A DNA stretch of 33,940 nucleotides. Origin: Lachnospiraceae bacterium. Lineage in GTDB: Bacteria > Bacillota > Clostridia > Lachnospirales > Lachnospiraceae. The notes below the pieces were generated by a model. The model had not been told where the DNA came from. It made no database searches and was given only the letters and a program-made list of their open reading frames with translations. Positions 16,071 to 23,763 of this stretch are shown here, piece after piece. Every line of letters starts with the position of its first letter. The first letter of the stretch is position 1. A program made the position numbers and the translations under genes. The DNA lies in assembly GCA_022774705.1 (NCBI GenBank), contig JALFLM010000002.1, forward strand, positions 1 through 33,940, given 5' to 3'.

Positions 16071-16388
16071 TTACTCTGTTTTTTCTTCTTCCGCAGGAGC
16101 TTCAGCGTCAGCGGTGGTTTCTTCTGCGGGAGTTTCGGAATCAGCGTCTGTTTCTTCCGAGACGGCTTCGTCTGCAGGTGCATCTTCCTCTGCGGGAGCC
16201 TCGTCTTCAACTGATTCGTCCTCAGCTAATTCGTATTCATCCTCATCTTCATCATCGAAATCGTCTTCATCTTCAAAAAGATCGTCTTCTGCGTTGCGCT
16301 TCAGATATTTGCGCACACAGGTGATACCTGCAGCAGCTGCTACAGCCAAAGCAGATACGGCTGCAAAAATTTTGAATTGTTTTTTCAT
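16071..16388 (-). CDS. Small membrane-anchored protein with a highly acidic tail
   Basis: This 105-residue protein has a short basic start (MKKQFK), one hydrophobic helix (about 7-24) and a basic KYLKR patch. The remaining 70 residues are almost all Asp, Glu, Ala, Ser, Thr and Pro with PAEE-type repeats. No catalytic motif is visible. The positive-inside rule is ambiguous: it could be an anchored protein or a signal peptide with a long acidic tail. GCGAGG precedes the start and its own promoter is visible, so it is probably expressed. The Ser-rich reading frames on the opposite strand are complements of the Glu/Ala codons. Function unknown. Confidence 0.75.
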   Translation of the reverse strand: MKKQFKIFAAVSALAVAAAAGITCVRKYLKRNAEDDLFEDEDDFDDEDEDEYELAEDESVEDEAPAEEDAPADEAVSEETDADSETPAEETTADAEAPAEEEKTE

Positions 16389-16484
16389 GTAATTACCTCG
16401 CTTTCTGATATGGGTACCAACATAAATGTCCTGTCAGAAAACAGCTGTACTGTTATATATCTGCGGGATGCTCTATTAAATCTC

Positions 16485-16513
16485 AGTTTAGCACATTTCA
16501 GCCGGAGGGACAA
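16485..16513 (-). promoter_or_regulatory. Promoter of the acidic small-protein gene
   Basis: On the minus strand TTGTCC (16513-16508) and TAAACT (16490-16485) are 17 bp apart, about 100 bp before the start codon at 16388. The rest of the 16389-16720 gap holds this promoter, the plus-strand promoter below and AT-rich sequence; no gene is visible. Confidence 0.5.
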
Positions 16514-16584
16514 TAGCGAATCTGATCTGTATGTAAAATTTTTATTAAGATTTTTTGAAAAATTCGAAAAAGAAAAAGAAATGC

Positions 16585-16613
16585 TGGTCAAAAGAAGAAG
16601 AGTATGATACAAT
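16585..16613 (+). promoter_or_regulatory. Extended -10 promoter of the nucleotidyltransferase gene
   Basis: TGGTCA (16585-16590) and TACAAT (16608-16613) are 17 bp apart, and TGA before the -10 gives an extended -10 element. A second TACAAT lies 12 bp downstream. The leader to the start at 16721 is about 100 nt. Confidence 0.5.
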
Positions 16614-16720
16614 ACGGATACAATGTGACACGCAAACCGGGTTGTTCAGAAGATAAGAAGGAAATTGAAGGTTCTGAATGACCTTACTTATTATGAATAA
16701 CAGGAAATTTGGAGGAAATT

Positions 16721-17644
16721 ATGGAAGTTTCTTTAGGAATAATGGCAGCGGGTATCGGTTCAAGATTTAAGGATGGCTGCAAACAGCTGACTCCTGTGGG
16801 ACCGGCTGGTGAAGTGATTATGGAGTATTCTATCTATGATGCTCTGGAAGCTGGATTTAATCATATTGTATTTATCATCAGAAAGAACCTGGAAGAGGAT
16901 TTCAGAACACAGCTGGGTTCCAAGCTGGAAGGCCTCTGTAAAGTTGATTATGCATTTCAGGATATGGACAATCTGCCGGAAGGATTTACACGTCCTGCTG
17001 ACCGGACAAAGCCCTGGGGCACCGGCCATGCGGTTCTCGCTGCAAAGGAGTTGATCAACGGACCTTTTGCCGTGATCAATGCTGATGATTATTACGGCAA
17101 AGAAGCATTTGTGAAGATTCATGATTATCTGGTGGCACAGGAAGAAGCAAGACTGGCCGGAAATCTGAAGGAATCATGCTTCTGTATGCCTGGTTTTGTA
17201 CTGGGCAACACTCTCAGTGACAACGGTACAGTAACACGCGGTGTATGCCGTATGGATTCTGAAGGATATCTCAACAATATTGAAGAAACTCATAATATTG
17301 AGAAGACAGCAGACGGTGCTGAGGCAGACGGCAAAAAGCTGGATGTGAATTCTCTGGTTTCCATGAACATGTGGGGCCTGACACCTGATTTCATGCAGGT
17401 GCTGGAAGACAAGTTTGTGGAATTTCTGAAGGAAGTTCCCGAAGGCGATCTGAAATCCGAATATCTGCTTCCCACTATCATCGGTGATATGCTGAAGGAA
17501 GGCAGTGCGAAGGTTAAGGTACTGAAGACCGATGCACACTGGTTCGGGCTGACTTATTCGCAGGATACCCCGCTGGTTCGTGATTCCCTGCAGAAGATGA
17601 CAGAGGAAGGCATATACAGTAAACCACTTTTTCAGAAAAAGTAA
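16721..17644 (+). CDS. Sugar-phosphate nucleotidyltransferase family protein
   Basis: This 307-residue protein has the nucleotidyltransferase fold. GIMAAGIGSRF near the N-terminus is the NTP-binding loop, KQLTPVGP follows, and PWGTGHAV and FAVINADDYYG carry the nucleotide and metal-binding residues. It should form an NDP-sugar or similar activated compound from a phosphorylated substrate and NTP, but the substrate cannot be named. It is not a classic GalU or RmlA by these motifs. The ATG at 16721 follows GGAGG; a TTG at 16709 is less likely. The next gene is a wall carboxypeptidase, which suggests but does not prove an envelope role. Confidence 0.85.
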   Translation: MEVSLGIMAAGIGSRFKDGCKQLTPVGPAGEVIMEYSIYDALEAGFNHIVFIIRKNLEEDFRTQLGSKLEGLCKVDYAFQDMDNLPEGFTRPADRTKPWGTGHAVLAAKELINGPFAVINADDYYGKEAFVKIHDYLVAQEEARLAGNLKESCFCMPGFVLGNTLSDNGTVTRGVCRMDSEGYLNNIEETHNIEKTADGAEADGKKLDVNSLVSMNMWGLTPDFMQVLEDKFVEFLKEVPEGDLKSEYLLPTIIGDMLKEGSAKVKVLKTDAHWFGLTYSQDTPLVRDSLQKMTEEGIYSKPLFQKK

Positions 17645-17687
17645 TCACAAAAGCAGCAGGTAATAATTATACAAAACAATCATAATT

Positions 17688-17733
17688 ATCCCCCCGCTCC
17701 GGTAGAATATTAGTAAACCGGATGCGGGGGGAT
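17688..17733 (+). promoter_or_regulatory. Strong hairpin covering the Shine-Dalgarno of the carboxypeptidase gene
   Basis: ATCCCCCCGC and TCCGGT (17688-17703) pair with ACCGGA and GCGGGGGGAT (17717-17733), giving 16 bp with a single bulged T and a 13-nt loop. The 3' arm contains GGGGGGA, the ribosome binding site for the ATG at 17737. TTTT follows immediately, so it could also be the terminator of the preceding gene. Confidence 0.7.
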
Positions 17734-17736
17734 TTT

Positions 17737-18951
17737 ATGCACCGATACAGAAAATCGTATGGAAGATCCGGAAGCAGAATGTGGGGAAAGCGGCTGGTAT
17801 CCATTGTGCTTCTGGTACTGATCACGGCTCTGAATCCGTTTACTGTCCAGGCGCAGGCACAGCCGCCGGAGATCGGGTCAAAAACAGCGATTCTGATGGA
17901 GGCTTCCACAGGTGAGGTCATTTATGAAAAAAATGCGGATGAGCGCTGTTCACCGGCCAGTATTACAAAGATCATGACGCTGATTCTGATTTTTGATGCC
18001 CTTGAGGAGGGGAAGATTACGCTGGATGAGATGGTGACCACCAGCGCTCATGCCAGATCCATGGGAGGTTCCCAGGTGTTTCTGGAAGAAGGAGAACAGC
18101 AGACGGTGGAAACACTGATCAAATGCATTGTGGTGGCTTCAGGAAACGATGCTTCGGTGGCCATGGCAGAACATATTGCAGGAACGGAAGAAGCTTTTAT
18201 TGCCATGATGAATGAGCGTGCCGCAGGCCTTGGCATGACGCAGACCCGTTTTGAGGACTGCTGCGGCCTGACGGAGTCGCCGGAGCATCTGACCACGGCC
18301 AGAGATGTGGCGTTAATGAGCCGGGAACTGATCACCGTATATCCGCAGATTATCGATTACAGCACCATCTGGATGGAAAATATCGTGCACCATACAGCAA
18401 AAGGAAGCAGCGAATTCGGTCTTGCCAATACCAATAAACTTCTGAAAATGGAAACGGATTTTACGGTAACCGGATTGAAAACCGGAAGTACCAGCCGGGC
18501 CGGCTGCTGTTTGTCTGCCACCGGAAAAAAGAACAATACGGATCTGATTGCAGTGGTGATGGCAGCACCGGATTATAAAACCAGATTTGTGGAAGCCAGG
18601 GCGCTTCTCAATTACGGCTTTTCTCTCTGCAGGCGTTATGAAGATACCGATCCTCTGCAGCTGCCGGAAATAAAAGTAAAAGGAGGGAAGGAAGAGACTG
18701 TCGCTCTGAAATATGAAGGCCCATTTTCGATTGTCCGCACGGACGGAAAGGAATTTTCAAATATAGAGAAAAAGCTGGAATTGCCCGATTTTCTGGAGGC
18801 TCCCGTTGAAGAAGGGGCCAAAGCGGGGACGCTGACGTATTATCAGGACGGGGAGAAACTGGGCTTTGTAAGGGTTACAGCAGCACAGGAGGTGGAAAAA
18901 GCTTCCTACAGGGACTATCTGCTGCGGATGTGGAAGCGGTTCTGCATCTGA
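17737..18951 (+). CDS. D-alanyl-D-alanine carboxypeptidase (PBP5/DacF type)
   Basis: This 404-residue penicillin-binding protein trims the terminal D-Ala of peptidoglycan stem peptides. The three active-site motifs are present: SITK with nucleophile S75 and K78, SGN at 135-137, and KTG at 248-250. A signal peptide ends around VQAQA, and a C-terminal beta-rich domain and an amphipathic end (RDYLLRMWKRF) suit membrane anchoring. The start at 17737 has GGGGGGA, but that site lies in a stable hairpin. An alternative ATG at 17779 with GGAAG gives a more compact signal peptide. It follows the nucleotidyltransferase by 92 nt. Confidence 0.93.
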   Translation: MHRYRKSYGRSGSRMWGKRLVSIVLLVLITALNPFTVQAQAQPPEIGSKTAILMEASTGEVIYEKNADERCSPASITKIMTLILIFDALEEGKITLDEMVTTSAHARSMGGSQVFLEEGEQQTVETLIKCIVVASGNDASVAMAEHIAGTEEAFIAMMNERAAGLGMTQTRFEDCCGLTESPEHLTTARDVALMSRELITVYPQIIDYSTIWMENIVHHTAKGSSEFGLANTNKLLKMETDFTVTGLKTGSTSRAGCCLSATGKKNNTDLIAVVMAAPDYKTRFVEARALLNYGFSLCRRYEDTDPLQLPEIKVKGGKEETVALKYEGPFSIVRTDGKEFSNIEKKLELPDFLEAPVEEGAKAGTLTYYQDGEKLGFVRVTAAQEVEKASYRDYLLRMWKRFCI

Positions 18952-18981
18952 TGCAGCTGCTGCACAGAAGCTGATGAAAAA

Positions 18982-19019
18982 CAGAGCCTGCGGAAAGCGT
19001 AATGATTCCGAAGGCTCTG
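18982..19019. terminator. Terminator between the carboxypeptidase and citrate synthase genes
   Basis: CAGAGCC (18982-18988) pairs with GGCTCTG (19013-19019), with further CGGAA/TTCCG pairing inside past one mismatch. It lies between convergent genes. The nearest T-run (AATTTTTTT) comes some 15 nt later on the plus strand. Confidence 0.55.
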
Positions 19020-19049
19020 CCTTTGCTGTAATAATTTTTTTACACCGGA

Positions 19050-20432
19050 TTACCAGAAACGGTCTTCCAGAGAATAGTAGTTTTTGTGAGTCCCTACGTA
19101 CTTGTATGCGGGACGGATGATCTTGCCTGCGTTGACCAGCTCCTCCATGCGGTGTGCACACCAGCCGGAGATACGCGAGATGGCAAATAAGGGTGTGTAC
19201 AGTTCGAAGGGGATATTCAGCATAGAGTAAACGAATCCACTGTAAAAGTCCACATTGGCACAGATCTTCTTAAATACGTTGCGCTTCTGGGCAACCAGAT
19301 CACCTGCCAGATTTTCAACACGGGACATGAATTCGAACTCTTCGGTGCGTCCTTTGGCCTCTGCCAGCTTACGTGCGTACCGTTTCAGAATTACACATCT
19401 GGGGTCTGACAGTGTGTAAACCGCATGACCCATACCATAGATCAGACCGGTATGATCGAATGCCTGCTTATCCAGAATTTTGAGAAGATACTCCCGGATT
19501 TCATTTTCATCCTCCCAGTTGTGGATGTTGGTCTTCAGATCTTCGAACATCTGACAAACCTTCAGGTTGGCACCGCCGTGTCTGGGACCTTTCAGGGAAG
19601 CAAGGGAAGCCGCCACTGCAGAGTATGTATCGGTGCCGGAAGAGGATACCACATGATTGGTGAAGGTGGAGTTGTTACCGCCGCCGTGCTCTGCGTGAAG
19701 AATCAGGCAGACATCCAGAACCTGTGCCTCCAGCTCTGTGAATTTACCGTCCACGCGGAGAATCTGCAGCAGATTTTCCGCAATGGAAAGAGTCGGATCG
19801 GGGTTTCGGATGACCAGAGCATTATCGTTATGATAATGGTTGTGGGCTCCGTATGCGTAAACAGCAATCAGAGGGAAGGTGGCGATCAGCCGGAGAGACT
19901 GGCGCAGCACGTTGCCGATCTCGATGCTGTCAGGATTTTCATCGTAGGAATAAAGGGTCAGTACGCTTCGCTGAAGTGCGTTCATCAGGTTGGAGCTGGG
20001 AGCTTTCATGATGACATCACGTACAAATTTGGAAGGAAGATTCCGCTCTGCGGTCAGCAGCTCGATGAAGTCATTCAGCTGCTGGGAGTTGGGCAGTTCA
20101 CCGAACAGAAGCAGATAGGTCACCTCTTCAAAACAGAAGCGTTTGCCGTGGGCACCCTCGATCAGATCTTCCACATTGTAGCCCTGGAAGAAAAGCTGAC
20201 CGTCAGCAGGGATTTTATGACCGTTTTCGTATTTATATGCAACAACGTCTGAGATTTCAGTAAGACCTGTCAGTACGCCTTTACCAGTGGAGTCACGCAG
20301 ACCACGCTTAACATCGTATTCCGAATAGAGATTCGGATCGATATGACCGGATTCTTTACAGAATGCAACCAGCTGGCCGAGTTTTTCCTGTAGTATATTA
20401 ACCTGAGTTTCTGTTATATTATCCAATATCAA
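19050..20432 (-). CDS. gltA: Citrate synthase
   Basis: This protein of about 460 residues condenses acetyl-CoA and oxaloacetate. The conserved blocks are HAEHGGGNNSTF, LKGPRHGGAN, GMGHAVYTLSDPR and ANVDFYSG, which contain the two active-site histidines and the aspartate. The N-terminal 60 residues are longer than in the short bacterial forms but usual for this clostridial type. The start appears to be TTG, at 20432 or 20426; no ATG is suitably placed and GGGAG lies just upstream. No aconitase or isocitrate dehydrogenase is nearby, so it probably feeds glutamate synthesis through a partial cycle. It has its own strong promoter. Confidence 0.95.
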   Translation of the reverse strand: MILDNITETQVNILQEKLGQLVAFCKESGHIDPNLYSEYDVKRGLRDSTGKGVLTGLTEISDVVAYKYENGHKIPADGQLFFQGYNVEDLIEGAHGKRFCFEEVTYLLLFGELPNSQQLNDFIELLTAERNLPSKFVRDVIMKAPSSNLMNALQRSVLTLYSYDENPDSIEIGNVLRQSLRLIATFPLIAVYAYGAHNHYHNDNALVIRNPDPTLSIAENLLQILRVDGKFTELEAQVLDVCLILHAEHGGGNNSTFTNHVVSSSGTDTYSAVAASLASLKGPRHGGANLKVCQMFEDLKTNIHNWEDENEIREYLLKILDKQAFDHTGLIYGMGHAVYTLSDPRCVILKRYARKLAEAKGRTEEFEFMSRVENLAGDLVAQKRNVFKKICANVDFYSGFVYSMLNIPFELYTPLFAISRISGWCAHRMEELVNAGKIIRPAYKYVGTHKNYYSLEDRFW

Positions 20433-20486
20433 TTTCTCCCTTCTTTTGGCAGGCTCACAGACCCTGTAAAATAATTGAATGACAAG

Positions 20487-20515
20487 ATTATATCATCAGG
20501 ATACCTTCTTTGCAA
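20487..20515 (-). promoter_or_regulatory. Promoter of citrate synthase
   Basis: On the minus strand TTGCAA (20515-20510) and TATAAT (20492-20487) are 17 bp apart. This predicts a leader of roughly 50 nt before the TTG start. Confidence 0.7.
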
Positions 20516-20634
20516 GCGTCTCCAATAGAATTGTGTTTTTTTGCGTATTTTTCAGTAAAAAAGAGTGATTCATTCTACAAATAATGATTATATTATGCAG
20601 AAAAAATGTATTTTTATGCATTATTTGCGGCTTT

Positions 20635-21057
20635 TCACCTTCGTTTGCCGGAACCGGTGCTTTCAAACAGCAGGCCCAGCAGGAACCAGACAGGAAAAAA
20701 ATCCAGGCGGATCAGACCGTTTATGTGAAAACGGCTCTGACTGTAATCCCAGGGACAGGCGTTAAAAAATCTCAGAAAGCTGCCGGAAACATATTCCATC
20801 ATGAATATCAGCATGGCGTAAATGGTGCCCCGCAGGAATAAGCCCAGTTTTTTCAGATAGCGTGAAAACACCGGAATCATGGCGCCGAGACCGTAGATGG
20901 GGAACATCAGCAGGGAAGTCTTCCCGATCAGACGTTTATCATTGGTGGCGGCCAGATTCTGAAAGCAGGAGGCAAAAAGCTCCATGGACCATCCGATCAG
21001 ACCGCAGCGGACAAAATTTTTTCTGAAGCAATTGAATGAGAGATTATTATTTTTCAT
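20635..21057 (-). CDS. CmpB-type (putative ABC-transporter type IV) membrane protein
   Basis: This protein of about 140 residues has four hydrophobic segments and the signature order YGLGA, RGTIYAMLIFMMEYVSG, CPWDYS and GLIRLDFFPVWFLLGL. These match the family often labelled putative ABC transporter permease (PF06541/DUF1113). Its function is not established. The start is uncertain: ATG at 21057 begins near the homology, ATG at 21081 adds eight residues, and neither has a good ribosome binding site. It is divergent from folC and shares a 120-bp intergenic region with it. Confidence 0.75.
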   Translation of the reverse strand: MKNNNLSFNCFRKNFVRCGLIGWSMELFASCFQNLAATNDKRLIGKTSLLMFPIYGLGAMIPVFSRYLKKLGLFLRGTIYAMLIFMMEYVSGSFLRFFNACPWDYSQSRFHINGLIRLDFFPVWFLLGLLFESTGSGKRR

Positions 21058-21179
21058 GGAGTCAGTATGTGCAGAAGCCATGGAAATATACCGGATTCCA
21101 ACAGCAACATGCGTTGTCGCACTTGCAATATTGTGAAAAAATGATAAGATAAAAACAAACGAAAACAGGAGGGTATGTG

Positions 21180-22493
21180 ATGACATACGAAGAAGCAAAA
21201 GCATATCTGGAGGAAGTGTCCCACAGCGGAATCGTGCTGGGGCTGGATACCATGCAGGAACTGCTGAAAAGAATCGGCAATCCGCAGGAAAAATTAAAGT
21301 TTGTCCACATCGCAGGGACCAACGGAAAAGGGTCTGCACTGGCCTTTATCAGTACGATCCTTCAGTGTGCAGGATATACAGTGGGACGTTACGCGTCTCC
21401 CCGGGTATTTAACTATGAAGAGTTTGTTCAGGTTAATGGTGAAAATATAGCAAGGGAGGCTTTCTGCCGCTATGTGAAGCAGATTCAGTCTGCAATTTTA
21501 TCCATGGAAACGGAAGGTATGCAGCGTCCCACTCTGTTTGAGGTCGAAACAGCCATCGGATTTCTGTATTTTGTTGAGATGGAATGCGATGTTGTGGTGC
21601 TGGAATGCGGTATGGGCGGACGCGATGATGCAACAAACGTGGTGGAGAATGTTCTTTGCAACGTGCTGACTCCCATCGGCATGGATCATACAGGATTCCT
21701 TGGAGATACTCTGGAGGAGATTACGGAGGTGAAAGCCGGCATTATTAAAAACCGTGCTCCGGTTTGTGTGGGAAGACAGCAGAAGCGGGCCCGCCTTGTG
21801 ATCGAAAAAGTGTGCGGCCGTATGGGGTGCCCGCTGATCATGACGGATGATACCAGACTTCATGTATATGATGAGATGGAATATGCCGAAGACGGTGCAG
21901 CGATGATCCATTTTGATTACAAATATCTGACCGATATGAGGATTCGCCTCATTGGACGATATCAGGTGGACAATGCGTGTCTTGCTATTGAAGCAGCGAA
22001 AGCGCTGGATGACTGGGGACTGGATATTTCCACGGAACAGATCCGCGAGGGCCTTGCAAAAACCACATGGCCCGGGCGCTTTGACACCATTTCCATGAAT
22101 CCGCGGATTATTGTGGATGGTGCTCACAATCCCCACGGTATGAGACAGCTGAAAGAATCGCTGGAATACTATTTCCCCGGAAATCATCTGATCGGAATTA
22201 TGGGTGTGCTGGCAGATAAGGCCTATGATGAAGAGTGTGAGATGATGGCGCCTCTGTTTGACAGGATGTTTACCATCACACCTCCTTCCAATCCCCGGGC
22301 TCTGGAGGCGGAAAAGCTGGCGGAAGTTATGGGAACATTTCACAATGATGTTACGGCCTGTGAAAGCATAGAAGCAGCCGTGGATGCTGCATTAAAAACG
22401 GCCAACAAGGATGACAGTATCATCATATTCGGCTCCCTGTCCTATATCGGGGAAGCCTGCCGCATTGTGAAAAAGGCCGTATCGGGAAAATAA
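21180..22493 (+). CDS. folC: Folylpolyglutamate synthase / dihydrofolate synthase
   Basis: This 437-residue Mur-ligase-family enzyme adds glutamate to dihydropteroate or folates. The ATP loop GTNGKGS lies at 46-52. ECGMGGRDDATNV, the GMDHTGFLG region and VDGAHNPHG near the C-terminal third are FolC hallmarks. AGGAGGG lies upstream of the ATG at 21180; a GTG one codon earlier is possible. TTGCAA and TAAGAT, 16 bp apart at about 21123-21150, form a candidate promoter. It is the first gene of the seven-gene plus-strand run. Confidence 0.95.
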   Translation: MTYEEAKAYLEEVSHSGIVLGLDTMQELLKRIGNPQEKLKFVHIAGTNGKGSALAFISTILQCAGYTVGRYASPRVFNYEEFVQVNGENIAREAFCRYVKQIQSAILSMETEGMQRPTLFEVETAIGFLYFVEMECDVVVLECGMGGRDDATNVVENVLCNVLTPIGMDHTGFLGDTLEEITEVKAGIIKNRAPVCVGRQQKRARLVIEKVCGRMGCPLIMTDDTRLHVYDEMEYAEDGAAMIHFDYKYLTDMRIRLIGRYQVDNACLAIEAAKALDDWGLDISTEQIREGLAKTTWPGRFDTISMNPRIIVDGAHNPHGMRQLKESLEYYFPGNHLIGIMGVLADKAYDEECEMMAPLFDRMFTITPPSNPRALEAEKLAEVMGTFHNDVTACESIEAAVDAALKTANKDDSIIIFGSLSYIGEACRIVKKAVSGK

Positions 22494-22533
22494 TATGATA
22501 AGATGATGGTAAAATGGATGATTGGTGAAAAAT

Positions 22534-23733
22534 ATGAGTGAAGAAATGAAGAAGGAATCAATTCAGGAAGACGAGAAGAAAGAAACGGTGCTTGATAAGG
22601 AGATGAGTCTGAAGGAAATCCGCAGCAAACTGGATGAGGTGGACAGGCAGATCGTCGAGCTTTATCAGCAGCGTATGGAGCTGTCGATTCAGGTGGCGGA
22701 GAGCAAGATGCGTTCCAACCGTCCTATCCGCGATGTGCGCCGTGAAAATCAGAAGCTGGAGATGGTAAAATCCCTGGTTCAGAAAGGCAGTGACAAGAAA
22801 AATGTGGAAGAGCTGTTTCGCATGCTCATGTCCGCCAGCAGAAAGTATCAGTACCATCTCATGAGCAAATACAGCAGCGGCGGCTGCCGTATACCTTTTC
22901 AGGAAGTAGATGAACTGCCTGTGAAAGACTGCCGCGTGGTTTATACCGGTGTGGAAGGGGCATTTGCCCATGAAGCAACGCTGAAGTACTTTGGAAAAGA
23001 TGTAATCAGTTTCCATGTTCCCACATTTGAGGAAAGCATGAATGCCCTTTCCGGCGGGCGTGCCGATTTTGCAGTGATTCCCATCGAGAATACATCGGCG
23101 GGCGTGGTTGCCGACGTGTATGACCTTCTGGTAAAATGTGACAATTATATTGTGGACGAGATGGATCTTCCCGTGGTGCAGTCTCTTCTGGTGGTACCGG
23201 GGACAAAGCTGGAGGAAATCGATACGATTTATTCCCACCCCCAGGGAATTTCCCAGTGCAACAAGTTCCTCAATGAGCATAAGGAAATCAGTACTATTGA
23301 GAAAAGCAATACTGCTCTGGCGGCACGGATGGTGGCGGAGGAAGGGAACCGCAGTCATGCAGCCATCGCCAGTCAGGTTGCCGGCGAACTGTACGGACTT
23401 GAAACGCTGATTTCTCCGCTGAACCATAATCTGGCCAACATGACAAAATTTGCAATTATTTCCAATAAGAAGATTTTCAGGAAAAATGCGCAGCATATCA
23501 GTATCTGTTTTGAAAGTGAGCATGATCCGGGCTCTCTGTACCGCCTCATGTCCCACATTATCTATAACAATCTGAATATGATCAAGCTGGAATCGAGACC
23601 GGTACCAGGCCAGACCTGGGAATATCGTTTCTTCATGAATTTTGATGGAAACTTCAATCAGTCAGGTGTTAAAAACGCTTTGACAGGAATCTCCGAGGAA
23701 GCAGTCAGCTTCAAGATTCTGGGAAGTTTTTAA
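22534..23733 (+). CDS. pheA: Bifunctional chorismate mutase / prephenate dehydratase
   Basis: This 399-residue P-protein catalyses two steps from chorismate to phenylpyruvate in phenylalanine synthesis. An AroQ chorismate mutase covers about 25-110, the prephenate dehydratase domain about 132-310, and a C-terminal ACT domain about 320-399 with ESRP at 353-356 for phenylalanine feedback binding. The usual TRF of the dehydratase reads TKF (304-306), a conservative change. The N-terminal 24 residues are a charged, lineage-specific extension. The ATG at 22534 has GGTG upstream; TTG and GTG codons just before it are less likely. It lies 40 nt after folC. Confidence 0.95.
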   Translation: MSEEMKKESIQEDEKKETVLDKEMSLKEIRSKLDEVDRQIVELYQQRMELSIQVAESKMRSNRPIRDVRRENQKLEMVKSLVQKGSDKKNVEELFRMLMSASRKYQYHLMSKYSSGGCRIPFQEVDELPVKDCRVVYTGVEGAFAHEATLKYFGKDVISFHVPTFEESMNALSGGRADFAVIPIENTSAGVVADVYDLLVKCDNYIVDEMDLPVVQSLLVVPGTKLEEIDTIYSHPQGISQCNKFLNEHKEISTIEKSNTALAARMVAEEGNRSHAAIASQVAGELYGLETLISPLNHNLANMTKFAIISNKKIFRKNAQHISICFESEHDPGSLYRLMSHIIYNNLNMIKLESRPVPGQTWEYRFFMNFDGNFNQSGVKNALTGISEEAVSFKILGSF

Positions 23734-23763
23734 CCGCCAGGACAAAGGAAAAGGAGGAAAACA

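Noticed and set aside
16114-16392. Ser-rich plus-strand frame opposite the acidic protein
   Set aside because: Poly-Ser arises as the complement of Glu/Asp/Ala codons. The minus-strand frame has the ribosome binding site, membrane helix and promoter.
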